Source: Streptomyces bikiniensis
Lineage (GTDB): Bacteria > Actinomycetota > Actinomycetes > Streptomycetales > Streptomycetaceae
Reading direction: 5' to 3'
NCBI GenBank assembly: GCA_000716465.1
Contig: JNWL01000061.1
Location: 1 to 30,057 of the forward strand
Length of the DNA: 30,057 bases
The notes below the pieces were generated by a model. The model searched no databases. It was given only the letters and a program-made list of their open reading frames with translations, and was not told where the DNA came from. Each line of letters opens with the position of its first letter. Position 1 is the stretch's first letter. Positions 15,579-23,884 of this stretch are shown here, piece after piece. Both the position numbers and the translations under genes were made by a program.

Positions 15579-16001
15579 CTATCCGAGGAAGCTCAACCGC
15601 ACCTGACGGTTGGGATTGTCCACATTCGTGTCCACCAGGCACACCGACTGCCACGTCCCGAGGGCCAGTTCGCCGCCGAGTACGGGGAGGGTCGCGTGGG
15701 GCGGGACGATGGCCGGGAGGACGTGGTCGCGGCCGTGGCCCCGGCTGCCGTGGCGGTGCTGCCAGCGTTCGTCGGCGGGGAGGAGGCGGTGGAGGGCCGC
15801 CAGGAGGTCGTCGTCGCTGCCCGCTCCCGTTTCGATCAGGGCGATGCCCGTGGTCGCGTGGGGTGCGAAGACGTTGAGGAGGCCGTCCCTGCCCTGTGCC
15901 ACCTCCGCCAGGAAGGCGGCGCACTCCCGGGTCAGGTCGTGGACCGTCTCCGACGATCCGGTGGTGACGTCCAGGGTGCGAGTCTCGAATCCGTGGCTCA
16001 T
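15579..16001 (-). CDS. YjbQ-family protein (UPF0047)
   Basis: This 140-aa protein matches the YjbQ/UPF0047 family in length and motifs: LLNVFAPHATTGIALIE near 42-58, a His-rich middle (ERWQHRHGSRGHGRDH) and the terminal LGTWQSVCLVDTN block. Family members are compact trimeric proteins with a putative metal site from conserved His residues. Some have been shown to replace thiamine-phosphate synthase activity weakly, hence the name secondary thiamine-phosphate synthase. The physiological role is not settled. The central sequence AIVPPHATLPVLGG keeps the family pattern. It stands alone between a gene remnant and a membrane-protein gene. Confidence 0.87.
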   Translation of the reverse strand: MSHGFETRTLDVTTGSSETVHDLTRECAAFLAEVAQGRDGLLNVFAPHATTGIALIETGAGSDDDLLAALHRLLPADERWQHRHGSRGHGRDHVLPAIVPPHATLPVLGGELALGTWQSVCLVDTNVDNPNRQVRLSFLG

Positions 16002-16072
16002 GGCTCCATGGTGGCCGACCCGCCGGCCCTCTCAAACTCTCCACGCGGGCGGCCCCGGGCCCGCCGCCCCGG

Positions 16073-16768
16073 TCACTTCCGCGGGGGCGGCGGTCCGAAG
16101 CCGCCCCTCAGGGTGGTCAGGCCGCCGTCGGGGGCCGTCAGGGTGACGCGGTACGTGTCGGACGAGGCGTCCCGTACCCCTTCGGGGTGGTTGTACTGGG
16201 CCGCGAAGACGTGCGGGCCCGGCGGTACCGTGCGGCCCGCCTTGAGCGTCCAGCGGTAGACCAGGGCTCCGGGCTCCTCGGTCACCGTCACCGTGAAGTC
16301 CCCGGCGGGGCGGGTGCGCCAGTGGCCGGTGCTCACGACGCCGGCGGTACGGGCGATCCGCAGTTCCGCGACGAGGCCCGTGACCGGCGATCCGGTCGTC
16401 ACGCCGAGGTCGCTCTGCGCCCACCAGAGGTTGCTGCCGGGGTTGATCGTGCCGGTCGCCCCGGCCGCCGGGCCGGGCGCGGGCAGAGCGGTGGCGGTGG
16501 TGGCCGTGCCGGTGGCCGGGGGCGTTCCGCGGTCGGTCGGGACCGTCGCCATCACTCCCGCCAGGCCCACCGCTCCCGCGACCGCCGCGGTCACCGCCGC
16601 GACCGCCGCCCGGCGGCGGCCGGTCCACCGGGCCGGGGAGCGCGGCGCCCGGGCCGCCGGGGCGGGCGCGGCGAGGCCGCGTTCCACCCGGGCCAGGATG
16701 CGGGCGCGGTCGGGCCGGTGGGCGAGTGCCGCCTCGCGCAGCTCGTGGCGGAGCCGTGTCTCGTCCAT
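16073..16768 (-). CDS. Single-TM membrane protein paired with an ECF sigma factor
   Basis: This 231-aa protein has a cytoplasmic N-terminus of about 50 residues, one membrane helix at 53-76 (AAVAAVTAAVAGAVGLAGV) and a 150-residue extracytoplasmic part. The outer part looks beta-rich (LVYRWTLKAGRTVPPGPHVF, DTYRVTLTAPDGG). The start ATG shares one base with the stop of the sigma-factor gene, so the two are translationally coupled. By position and topology it is a candidate anti-sigma factor or signal receptor for that sigma factor. It lacks the HxxxCxxC zinc motif of classical ZAS anti-sigma factors. Its function is therefore inferred from context alone. Confidence 0.75.
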   Translation of the reverse strand: MDETRLRHELREAALAHRPDRARILARVERGLAAPAPAARAPRSPARWTGRRRAAVAAVTAAVAGAVGLAGVMATVPTDRGTPPATGTATTATALPAPGPAAGATGTINPGSNLWWAQSDLGVTTGSPVTGLVAELRIARTAGVVSTGHWRTRPAGDFTVTVTEEPGALVYRWTLKAGRTVPPGPHVFAAQYNHPEGVRDASSDTYRVTLTAPDGGLTTLRGGFGPPPPRK

Positions 16769-17304
16769 CAGCGCCTTCCCGCGGTGAGTTCGGTCGCGAC
16801 CCGGTCGCCGAGCAGCCGCTGGAGTTCCGCCATGCCCTTGGCGGTCTGGCTCTTGACCGTACCGACCGAGACGCCCAGCGCCAGGGCGGTGTCGCGCTCG
16901 GAGAGGTCGAAGGCGTGCCGGAGGACGACGCAGGCGCGCTTGCGGAACGGCAGGGCGCGCAGCGCGGTCCGTACGTCGAGGACGGCGGGCACGTCCGGGC
17001 CGTCGGTGTGCTCGGGACGCCGGTCCCAGAAGGCGGTGATCCTGCGCCGTTCGCGGACGGTGCTCCGGATCCGGGTGCGGACGAGGTTGGCGACGACGCC
17101 CCGGGCGTAGGCGGCGGGGTGGTCGGCGGCGCGGACCCGGTCCCAGCGGTGCCACAGGGCGAGCATGGCGTCGGCCGCCAGGTCGTCGGCCGCGTCGGCC
17201 TCTCCGGTCAACAGGTGCGCCAGACGGGCGAGTTCGGCGTAGTGGCGCTCGAAGAAGGCCCGGAACTCGGCCGCGGCGTCACCCTCGGCACCCGTCACGG
17301 CCAC
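16768..17304 (-). CDS. SigE-family ECF RNA polymerase sigma factor
   Basis: This 178-aa ECF sigma factor has region 2 at about 12-75 (FFERHYAELARLAHLLTGEADAAD) and region 4 at 105-165 (LPFRKRACVVLRHAFDLSE, then VGTVKSQTAKGMAEL). The layout matches the actinobacterial SigE-like ECF group that is linked to membrane anti-sigma partners. GTG 17304 is used; GTG 17298 is equally possible and neither has a strong ribosome site. A good housekeeping-type promoter lies about 90 bp upstream. The downstream overlapping gene encodes its probable membrane partner. Confidence 0.87.
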   Translation of the reverse strand: MAVTGAEGDAAAEFRAFFERHYAELARLAHLLTGEADAADDLAADAMLALWHRWDRVRAADHPAAYARGVVANLVRTRIRSTVRERRRITAFWDRRPEHTDGPDVPAVLDVRTALRALPFRKRACVVLRHAFDLSERDTALALGVSVGTVKSQTAKGMAELQRLLGDRVATELTAGRR

Positions 17305-17396
17305 GGGCGTTCCCGGTGGGCGCGGATGAGGGTGACCACGTACGTGCTCCTGGACGGTCCCGGTGGTACGGGCGGCCGCCCGACGATCGGGTCCCG

Positions 17397-17426
17397 ACCC
17401 TAGGTGGCCGCACGACGGGCTGTCCA
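17397..17426 (-). promoter_or_regulatory. Housekeeping-type promoter for the ECF sigma gene
   Basis: On the minus strand, TGGACA (17426-17421) is separated by 18 nt from TAGGGT (17402-17397). The -35 matches TTGACA at five of six positions and the -10 fits the Streptomyces TAGRAT pattern. Transcription would start near 17390, leaving a leader of about 85 nt. No autoregulatory ECF-type GGAAC/GTC pair was seen. Confidence 0.5.
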
Positions 17427-17509
17427 GGCGGGTCGGGGCGCACCCGCCCCGCGCCCCGCGGTCCGGCACGATCCGAGCCGGCCACGGGGTCCGCCCCGAA
17501 CCCCGCCCC

Positions 17510-18598
17510 TCAGGAGGACTCGCGTACGACCAGCTCCGTCGGCAGCACACGACGGCGGCTCCCCGCGCGGCCCCCTTCCGGGCCCCCTGGGACCTCCGGA
17601 CCCCCTGGGGTCTCCGGCCCTCCCGCGGCCTCCGGCCCTCCCGCGATCTCCGCTGTCAGCATCCGCGCCATCGTCCGGCCCATCTCCTCGATCGGCTGCC
17701 GCACGCTGGTCAGCGGCGGGTCCATGAGCCGTGCCACCGGCGAATCGTCGACCCCGACCAGGGCCACGTCCCCGGGCACCCGGCGGCCCGCCTCCCGCAG
17801 GGCCGCGCGCGCCCCGGCCGCCATCACGTCGGAGGCGGCGAAGACCGCGTCCAGGCCCGGTCTGCGCTCGAGCAGCAGCCGCGTGGCCCGCCGACCGCCC
17901 TCCTCGGTGAAGTCGCCGGCGGCCACCAGGCCCTCGTCGGGCGCGAGGCCCGCCTCCGCGAGACCGGCCCGGTAGCCGCCGAGCCGGGCGCGCGCCACGT
18001 ACATGTCGAGCGGCCCGGTGACGGTCGCGATCCGGCTCCGGCCGCGCGCCACCAGGTGGGCGACGGCCGCCCGCCCCGCCCCGATGTTGTCGGAGTCCAC
18101 GTACGGCACGGGTTCGGCCTCCGTGCGGCGCCCGTTCATGACGACCGGCAGGCCCAGCTCCCCGATCCGGTCGGGCAGGGGGTCGTCGCCGTGGACGGAG
18201 GCGAGCAGCACGCCGTCGACGCGCTGGGCCGCGAGGTACTGCTCGAAACGCTGCCGCTCCTGTTCGGTGCGGACCAGGGTGAGCAGCAACTGCTTGTCGG
18301 ATGCTGCGAGTTCGATGCTGACACCGCGGATGAGGCCGAGGAAGTAGGGCTCCGCGAAGAGCCGGGCCTCGGCCTCGGGGATGACGAGCGCGATCGCGTC
18401 GGTGCGGCTGCCCGCCAGGGCGCGGGCGGCCTGGTTGGGCACGTAGCCGAGTTCCGCGACGGCCCTGGTGACGGCCGTCCTGGCCCGTTCGCTGACCCGG
18501 GGGGAGCCGTTGATGACCCGGGAGACCGTGCCCCGGCCCACCCCGGCCCGGGCCGCGACCTGTTCCAGGGTGGGCCTGCCGTTCTGCCGTCCGTTCAC
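17510..18598 (-). CDS. cebR: LacI-family repressor of cello-oligosaccharide uptake
   Basis: This 362-aa LacI/GalR protein has an N-terminal helix-turn-helix and hinge helix (TLEQVAARAGVGRGTVSRVI, VPNQAARAL) and a periplasmic-binding-protein-like effector domain from about residue 65. It is divergent from cebEFG-bglC, and perfect CebR palindromes lie in the shared upstream region. In Streptomyces CebR represses cellulose-utilisation genes and is released by cellobiose or cellotriose. Near the C-terminus, between MLTAEIA and RVLPTELVVRESS, sits an unusual run of four GGPExx hexapeptides coded by an 18-bp tandem repeat. The linker expansion should not touch the DNA-binding or ligand pocket, but might affect dimer stability. 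Confidence 0.92.
   Translation of the reverse strand: MNGRQNGRPTLEQVAARAGVGRGTVSRVINGSPRVSERARTAVTRAVAELGYVPNQAARALAGSRTDAIALVIPEAEARLFAEPYFLGLIRGVSIELAASDKQLLLTLVRTEQERQRFEQYLAAQRVDGVLLASVHGDDPLPDRIGELGLPVVMNGRRTEAEPVPYVDSDNIGAGRAAVAHLVARGRSRIATVTGPLDMYVARARLGGYRAGLAEAGLAPDEGLVAAGDFTEEGGRRATRLLLERRPGLDAVFAASDVMAAGARAALREAGRRVPGDVALVGVDDSPVARLMDPPLTSVRQPIEEMGRTMARMLTAEIAGGPEAAGGPETPGGPEVPGGPEGGRAGSRRRVLPTELVVRESS
17574..17645. repeat. Four 18-bp tandem repeats inside cebR
   Basis: Units are 17574-17591, 17592-17609, 17610-17627 and 17628-17645. On the minus strand they encode GGPEAA, GGPETP, GGPEVP and GGPEGG in succession. The first pair and second pair are most alike, which suggests duplication of a two-unit block. 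All changes keep the reading frame. Confidence 0.87.
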
Positions 18599-18652
18599 GA
18601 CTTCGATGGCTCCCCTCGGAGGACAACGGACCGTTCGTTCGGCCCCCGACAG

Positions 18653-18670
18653 TGTGGGAGCGCTCCCACA
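18653..18670. promoter_or_regulatory. CebR operator 1 (cebR-proximal)
   Basis: TGTGGGAGCGCTCCCACA is an 18-bp perfect palindrome containing the known CebR box TGGGAGCGCTCCCA at 18655-18668. It lies 55 bp upstream of the cebR start codon and directly abuts a TCTAAT -10-like hexamer, so it should control cebR itself. Confidence 0.88.
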
Positions 18671-18842
18671 TTAGATCACCCGGAGCCCTCCGCACCACGA
18701 GGTGCGTTCAGGAGGTGACGTGACGGGCGGGCGGGCCGGGGCGCCGGGCAGGCGCGAAACCCCCGGAAAACCTTCCCGTAACGAATCCGCGTTCATCTCT
18801 TGACACCCGCACCCGGCAGGCAGCAACCTTCCGGCAACGACG

Positions 18843-18856
18843 TGGGAGCGCTCCCA
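18843..18856. promoter_or_regulatory. CebR operator 2 (cebE-proximal)
   Basis: TGGGAGCGCTCCCA is a perfect 14-bp CebR box about 112 bp upstream of cebE. It begins 13 bp after the proposed -10 hexamer, so bound repressor would block promoter escape. It is centred 188 bp from operator 1. Confidence 0.88.
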
Positions 18857-18967
18857 TAGACGAGGCGCACACCCCGCGACGGGTCCGGGCCGGCCGCCGC
18901 CGAGCCGCGTTCAGCCGACCAGGCCCCCTGGCGCACAACGAGCACCACCTTGGACGAGGAGAGTGGA

Positions 18968-20302
18968 ATGCGCACTTCCAGCAGCAGACGCGGGCGCCGC
19001 ACGGCGAGCGCGGCGGTCGCCGTCGTCGTGGCCGGCACGACCCTGCTCACCGGCTGCGGCAGCGACGGTGACGACGGCGCCAAGAGCGGCGGCACGATCA
19101 CGCTGCGGGTCGGGACCTTCGGTTCCTTCGGCTACGACGACAAGACCGGCGCCAAGCTCTACGCCGAGTACGAGAAGACCCACCCCGGCATCAAGATCGA
19201 GGAGTCGAACGTCGCCGACGGGCAGAAGTACTGGGACACGCTGAAGCTGCGCCTCTCCCGCAACAGCGGGCTCGCGGACATCCAGGCGATCGAGGTCGGC
19301 TACATCGCCGAGGCGACCGGCTCCACCATGGCGGACAAGTGGGTGGACCTGGGCAAGGAGGGCGGCGCGAAGCTCGACGCCTTCCTCGACTGGAAGGTCA
19401 AGCAGGCGACCACCGCCGACGGCCGGGTGATCGGCCTCGGCACCGACATCGGCCCCATGGCCGTCTGCTACAACAAGGACCTCTTCGCCAAGGCCAAGCT
19501 GCCCACCGACCGCGACGCCGTCGGCAAGCTGTGGGCCGGCGACTGGTCCAAGTTCCTGGAGGCCGGGAAGACCTACCAGAAGAACGCGCCCGCCGGCACC
19601 GCCTTCCACGACTCGGCGAGCGGCCTCTTCAACGCGGTCGTCTCCAGCGACCCGGTGCAGTACGCCGACGCGAGCGGCAAGCTCGACTGGGAGAACAGCC
19701 CCGGCGTGAAGAAGGCCTGGGACACCGCCGTCGCGGCGGCGCGGGGCGGACTCACCGCCAAGCTGCGCCAGTTCGACGAGAAGGGCACCTGGAACGCGGC
19801 CTTCAAGAACTCGAAGTTCGCCACCGTCGCCTGCCCGAGCTGGATGACCGGCATCATCAAGGACCAGGCCGGACCTGCCAACCAGGGCAAGTGGGACATC
19901 GCCGCGCCGCCGGTGGCCGGCAACTGGGGCGGGGCCTTCCTCGCCGTGCCGAAGTCCGGGAAGCACGCCAAGGAGGCGGCCGAGCTCGCCGCCTGGCTGA
20001 CCGCCCCGGAGCAGCACGCCAAGGTGTTCGCGGTCAACGGCAACATCCCCTCGTCCAAGGACACGCTCACCTCGGTCGCCGTCCAGGAGGCGAAGCTGCC
20101 GTACTTCGGCGACACCCCGGTCGGCAAGATCTTCTCCGGCGCGGCGGTCCGGATCACACCCGCCAGCATCAGCCGCTACGACGGCCAGGTGAAGACCTTC
20201 CTCACCGACAACGGCATCCTCGACATCGAGCAGCGCGGCACCGACCCGGCCAAGGCCTGGGAGAACGTCAAGAAGCTGGTCGACGACAAGATCGACCAGT
20301 AG
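18968..20302 (+). CDS. cebE: Cello-oligosaccharide ABC transporter, substrate-binding lipoprotein
   Basis: This 444-aa extracellular solute-binding protein (family 1) captures cellobiose or cellotriose at the cell surface. It has a basic N-terminus, a hydrophobic core and the lipobox LLTGC, with C30 as the lipidated residue. Twin arginines in the signal are not in a clear Tat motif. The mature protein shows the usual carbohydrate-binding-protein pattern (PAGTAFHDSASGLFN, WDIAAPPVAGNWGGAFLAVP). GAGGAG lies ahead of ATG 18968. The gene heads a cebEFG-bglC operon under CebR boxes. Substrate identity is inferred from operators and the GH1 gene, not from the binding pocket. Confidence 0.92.
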   Translation: MRTSSSRRGRRTASAAVAVVVAGTTLLTGCGSDGDDGAKSGGTITLRVGTFGSFGYDDKTGAKLYAEYEKTHPGIKIEESNVADGQKYWDTLKLRLSRNSGLADIQAIEVGYIAEATGSTMADKWVDLGKEGGAKLDAFLDWKVKQATTADGRVIGLGTDIGPMAVCYNKDLFAKAKLPTDRDAVGKLWAGDWSKFLEAGKTYQKNAPAGTAFHDSASGLFNAVVSSDPVQYADASGKLDWENSPGVKKAWDTAVAAARGGLTAKLRQFDEKGTWNAAFKNSKFATVACPSWMTGIIKDQAGPANQGKWDIAAPPVAGNWGGAFLAVPKSGKHAKEAAELAAWLTAPEQHAKVFAVNGNIPSSKDTLTSVAVQEAKLPYFGDTPVGKIFSGAAVRITPASISRYDGQVKTFLTDNGILDIEQRGTDPAKAWENVKKLVDDKIDQ

Positions 20303-20393
20303 CGGGGGCCGCGTGCCGGTCCGCCGCCGCCTGCCGGGCGGCGGACCGGCACCGTCCGCACCAGCGCACGCATCGACCTGGAAGGACGCCCCC

Positions 20394-21398
20394 GTGGCCA
20401 CCTCCGCCCGGGCGCGGTCCGACGGCTCCCCGCCGCCCGCCGCCCCGCCCTCCTCCCCCGGCCCGCGCGGCCGCCGCCCCGCCCCCGGCGGCTGGCGCAG
20501 CACCCTCTACCGCTGGGACCTGAAGGCGATTCCGTACGTCTTCGTCGCCCCCTTCTTCCTCACCTTCGCCGCCTTCGGCCTCTTCCCGCTGATCTACACC
20601 GGCTGGCTCTCCCTGCACCGGGTGGAGCTCGGCGGCGGAGCCGAGTGGAAGGGCCTGGAGAACTACACCGACCTCGCGACCAGCGAGTTCTTCTGGAACG
20701 CGCTCGTCAACACCTTCACCATCGGGGTCATCTCGACCGTCCCGCAACTGCTCATGGCCCTGGGCCTGGCGCACCTGCTGAACTACAAGCTCCGGGGCCG
20801 CGGCTTCTTCCGGGTCGCGATCCTCGCCCCGTACGCCACCTCGATCGCGGCGGCGACCCTGGTCTTCGCCCAGCTCTTCAACGCCGACTACGGGATGATC
20901 AACAGTCTCCTGGAGTGGACCGGCGTCGGCCCGGTCGACTGGGAGGCGTCCAAGTGGCCCGCGCAGATCGCCATCTCGACGATCGTGACCTGGCGCTGGA
21001 CCGGCTACAACGCGCTGATCTACCTGGCCGCCATGCAGGCCGTGCCGAACGACCTGTACGAGGCGGCCTCCCTGGACGGGGCCTCGCGCTGGCGCCAGTT
21101 CCTCAGCGTCACCATCCCCTCCATCCGGCCCACGATCCTCTTCACGATCATCGTCTCCACCATCGGCGCCACCCAGCTCTTCGGCGAGCCGATGCTCTAC
21201 GGCGGCAGCGTCGGCATCAGCGGCGGCAGCGGCAACCAGTTCCAGACGCTGAGCCTGCTGATGTACGAGAAGGGGTGGGTCACCGGCGCCCTCGGGCAGG
21301 CCTCGGCCATCGCCTGGGTGATGCTGCTGCTCCTGCTGATCGTCGGCGGCGTCCAGGCGCTCGTCTCCCGCCACAACCGCAAGAAGCTGGGGGGCTGA
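20394..21398 (+). CDS. cebF: Cello-oligosaccharide ABC transporter permease
   Basis: This 334-aa protein is a MalF-type permease with about six membrane helices, starting near residue 50 (YVFVAPFFLTFAAFGLFPLIY). The EAA loop that docks the ATPase is at YEAASLDGASRWRQF near residue 223. The N-terminal 40 residues are Pro/Gly/Arg-rich and cytoplasmic. GTG 20394 follows GGAAGGA (20381-20387) with 6-nt spacing; upstream extensions of the frame are unlikely. It is 91 bp after cebE and 3 bp before cebG. No ATPase gene is in the cluster, so the shared ATPase MsiK is the expected partner. Confidence 0.92.
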   Translation: MATSARARSDGSPPPAAPPSSPGPRGRRPAPGGWRSTLYRWDLKAIPYVFVAPFFLTFAAFGLFPLIYTGWLSLHRVELGGGAEWKGLENYTDLATSEFFWNALVNTFTIGVISTVPQLLMALGLAHLLNYKLRGRGFFRVAILAPYATSIAAATLVFAQLFNADYGMINSLLEWTGVGPVDWEASKWPAQIAISTIVTWRWTGYNALIYLAAMQAVPNDLYEAASLDGASRWRQFLSVTIPSIRPTILFTIIVSTIGATQLFGEPMLYGGSVGISGGSGNQFQTLSLLMYEKGWVTGALGQASAIAWVMLLLLLIVGGVQALVSRHNRKKLGG

Positions 21399-21401
21399 CC
21401 C

Positions 21402-22313
21402 ATGGCACGCACACTCGACGCGCCCCGCCCTGCGAACCCGGCGGCCGAACGCCCCGGGCCCGGCCGGCGCTTCCGGCAGTCGGCCGGCCGGCAGCACCAC
21501 GCCGGACCGCTCACGTACGTCCTGCTCGTCCTCGCCGCGGCGGTCTCGCTCTTCCCGCTGTACTGGAACGTGGTCGCCGCCTCGCACACCGGCGAGCGGG
21601 TCGTGGCGGCCCCGGCGCCGCTGCTGCCCGGCCCCCGTCTCTTCGACAACCTCACCTTCGCCTGGAACCAGGTCGACATGGGCGAGGCCCTGGTCAACAC
21701 CACGATCGTGGCGAGCCTGGTGGCCGTGTCCACCGTCCTCTTCTCCACGCTCGCCGGCTTCGCCTTCGCCAAACTCCCCTTCCGGGGACGGACGATGCTG
21801 CTCTCGCTCGTGGTCGCCACGATGACGATCCCGCCGCAGCTCAGCGTCATCCCGCTCTATCAGATCGTCACGGACCTGGGCTGGGTCGACCAGCTCCAGT
21901 CGGTCGTCCTTCCCTCGCTCGTCGCCGCCTTCGGCGTCTTCTTCATGCGTCAGTTCCTCGTCGAGGCGCTGCCCGTGGAGCTGGTGGAGGCGGCCCGGAT
22001 GGACGGCGCGCACAGCCTCCGGGTGATCTGGCACGTGGTCTTCCCGGTGGCCCGGCCCGCGATGGCGGTGCTCGGCATGCTGGTCTTCGTCCAGTCGTGG
22101 AACGACTTCTTCTGGCCGTTCATCGCACTCACCCCGGACGGCAACCCCACCCTCCAGGTGGCACTCGCCGGGCTCGGCGCGGGCAACCACAGCGTGGACC
22201 ACGCCATCGTGCTGACCGGCGCCCTGATCTCCACCGTGCCGCTGCTGCTCGTCTTCGCCTTCCTCGGCAAGCACATCGTGGGCGGCATCACGGCCGGCGC
22301 CGTCAAGAGCTGA
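21402..22313 (+). CDS. cebG: Cello-oligosaccharide ABC transporter permease
   Basis: This 303-aa protein is a MalG-type permease, the partner of the upstream permease. Six helices are visible, beginning near residue 40 (YVLLVLAAAVSLFPLYWNVV) and ending near 285 (LISTVPLLLVFAFLGKHI). The EAA motif is at VEAARMDGAHSLRVIW near residue 195. The start lies 3 bp after the cebF stop, so the two are tightly coupled. The protein ends with the common family tail KHIVGGITAGAVKS. Confidence 0.92.
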   Translation: MARTLDAPRPANPAAERPGPGRRFRQSAGRQHHAGPLTYVLLVLAAAVSLFPLYWNVVAASHTGERVVAAPAPLLPGPRLFDNLTFAWNQVDMGEALVNTTIVASLVAVSTVLFSTLAGFAFAKLPFRGRTMLLSLVVATMTIPPQLSVIPLYQIVTDLGWVDQLQSVVLPSLVAAFGVFFMRQFLVEALPVELVEAARMDGAHSLRVIWHVVFPVARPAMAVLGMLVFVQSWNDFFWPFIALTPDGNPTLQVALAGLGAGNHSVDHAIVLTGALISTVPLLLVFAFLGKHIVGGITAGAVKS

Positions 22314-22356
22314 CCGGCCCCTCCCCACCACAACGTACCGATCCCGCACCAGCGTT

Positions 22357-22366
22357 GGGAGCTCCC
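22357..22366. promoter_or_regulatory. Contracted CebR-like palindrome overlapping the bglC ribosome site
   Basis: GGGAGCTCCC is a perfect 10-bp palindrome and equals the core of the CebR box with the central CG removed (GGGAG-CTCCC instead of GGGAGCGCTCCC). It lies 4 nt before the bglC ATG and contains the GGGAG that probably acts as the ribosome-binding site. It may be a degenerate operator or only a ribosome site. Confidence 0.4.
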
Positions 22367-22370
22367 TCCT

Positions 22371-23819
22371 ATGACCGCGTCCGACACCCGGCCGCTCACC
22401 GCCGTCCGCTCGTTCCCGCCCGGCTTCCTCTGGGGCGCGGCCACCGCCGCGTACCAGATCGAGGGAGCGGCGGCGGAGGACGGCCGCACCCCGTCCATCT
22501 GGGACACCTTCTCGCACACCCCGGGCAGGGTCTTCGAGGGCCACACCGGCGACGTGGCCGTGGACCACTACCACCGGTTCCGCGAGGACGTCGCCCTGAT
22601 GTCCGAACTGGGCCTGAACTCCTACCGGTTCTCCGTCTCCTGGTCCCGGGTGCAGCCCACCGGGCGCGGCCCCGCCGTGCAGAAGGGCCTGGACTTCTAC
22701 CGGGCGCTCGTGGACGAGCTGCTGGCCGCCGGGATCGAGCCGGCCCTGACGCTCTACCACTGGGACCTGCCGCAGGAGCTGGAGGACGCGGGGGGCTGGC
22801 CGGAGCGGTCGACCGCCGAGCGGTTCGCCGAGTACGCGGGGATCGTCGCGGACGCGGTCGGCGACCGGGTCTCGCGGTGGACCACGCTCAACGAGCCCTG
22901 GTGCAGCGCCTTCCTGGGGTACGGCTCCGGGGTGCACGCGCCGGGCCGCACCGACCCGGTGGCCGCCCTGCGCGCGGCCCACCACCTCAACCTGGGGCAC
23001 GGGCTCGCGGTCCGGGCGCTGCGGGCCGCGCTGCCGGCGGGCCGTCCGCAGCAGCTCTCCGTCTCCCTGAACCTGCACGAGGTGCGGCCGCTGACCGGTT
23101 CCGCCGGGGACCTGGACGCGGTGCGCCGCATCGACGCCGTCGGCAACCGGATCTGGCTGGGCCCGATGCTGGAGGGCGCCTACCCCGAGGACCTGCTCGC
23201 CGACACCGCGCACCTCACCGACTGGTCCTTCGTGCGGGACGGGGACACGGCGACGGCGAAGCAGCCGCTGGACCTGCTCGCGGTCAACTACTACGCGCCG
23301 ACCCTGGTGTCGGAGGTCGCGGAGGGCGCCGAGAAGCCGCAGGACGACGGGCACGGAGACAGCGAGCACTCCCCGTGGCCGGGGGCGGACCGGGTGGCGT
23401 TCCACCGGGCGCCGGGCGAGCGGACGGCGATGGGCTGGCCGGTCGACGCGGGCGCGCTGTACGACCTGCTGAAGCGGGTGTCCGCCGCGTACCCCGGCCT
23501 TCCGCTGGTGATCAGCGAGAACGGGGCGGCGTACGAGGACGTGGTGGGCCCGGACGGGTCCGTGCACGACCCGGAGCGGGCCGCCTACGTGCACGCGCAC
23601 CTGGAGGCGGTGCACCGGGCGATGGCGGACGGCGTGGACGTGCGCGGTTACTTCCTCTGGTCGCTGCTGGACAACTTCGAGTGGGCGTACGGCTACGCGA
23701 AGCGGTTCGGGGCGGTCCGGGTCGACTACGACACCCTGGAGCGGACGCCGAAGTCGAGCGCCCGCTGGTACGCGCGGGTGGCGCGGTCGGGCGAGCTGAC
23801 GGCCCCGGACGCGGGCTGA
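22371..23819 (+). CDS. bglC: Glycoside hydrolase family 1 beta-glucosidase, cytoplasmic
   Basis: This 482-aa GH1 enzyme hydrolyses imported cellobiose and short cello-oligosaccharides to glucose by a retaining mechanism. The N-terminal GH1 signature is [15 protein letters not shown]. The acid/base is E175 in TLNEPW and the nucleophile is E383 in [11 protein letters not shown]. Other glucose-binding residues of the family are present ([20 protein letters not shown] near the C-terminus). No signal peptide is seen, so it works in the cytoplasm after uptake. It lies 57 bp after cebG. Its activity also removes the CebR inducer, which gives the system negative feedback. Confidence 0.93.
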   Translation: MTASDTRPLTAVRSFPPGFLWGAATAAYQIEGAAAEDGRTPSIWDTFSHTPGRVFEGHTGDVAVDHYHRFREDVALMSELGLNSYRFSVSWSRVQPTGRGPAVQKGLDFYRALVDELLAAGIEPALTLYHWDLPQELEDAGGWPERSTAERFAEYAGIVADAVGDRVSRWTTLNEPWCSAFLGYGSGVHAPGRTDPVAALRAAHHLNLGHGLAVRALRAALPAGRPQQLSVSLNLHEVRPLTGSAGDLDAVRRIDAVGNRIWLGPMLEGAYPEDLLADTAHLTDWSFVRDGDTATAKQPLDLLAVNYYAPTLVSEVAEGAEKPQDDGHGDSEHSPWPGADRVAFHRAPGERTAMGWPVDAGALYDLLKRVSAAYPGLPLVISENGAAYEDVVGPDGSVHDPERAAYVHAHLEAVHRAMADGVDVRGYFLWSLLDNFEWAYGYAKRFGAVRVDYDTLERTPKSSARWYARVARSGELTAPDAG

Positions 23820-23832
23820 CGCGGAGACGCCC

Positions 23833-23866
23833 CGGGGGCCGTGCCGGACCACCGGCACGGCCCCCG
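23833..23866. terminator. Strong hairpin terminator after bglC
   Basis: The arms at 23833-23847 and 23852-23866 are fully complementary (15 bp, containing GGGGGCCGTGCCGG) with the 4-nt loop ACCA. It sits between the rightward bglC and the leftward secreted-protein gene, so it can stop transcription from both sides. A moderately T-rich stretch follows on the plus strand. Confidence 0.82.
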
Positions 23867-23884
23867 AGCCTTCCCTTCGTGACG

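Larger units (their letters stand above)
18599..18967. promoter_or_regulatory. Shared cebR-cebE control region
   Basis: These 369 bp hold the divergent promoters and two CebR operators. For cebE, TTGACA (18800-18805) and CAACCT (18824-18829) are 18 nt apart, placing the start near 18836, just ahead of the second operator. For cebR, TCTAAT on the minus strand (18675-18670) places the start within the first operator, which implies autoregulation. The minus-strand -35 (GTGGTG) is weak. The rest of the region shows no coding frame. Confidence 0.6.
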
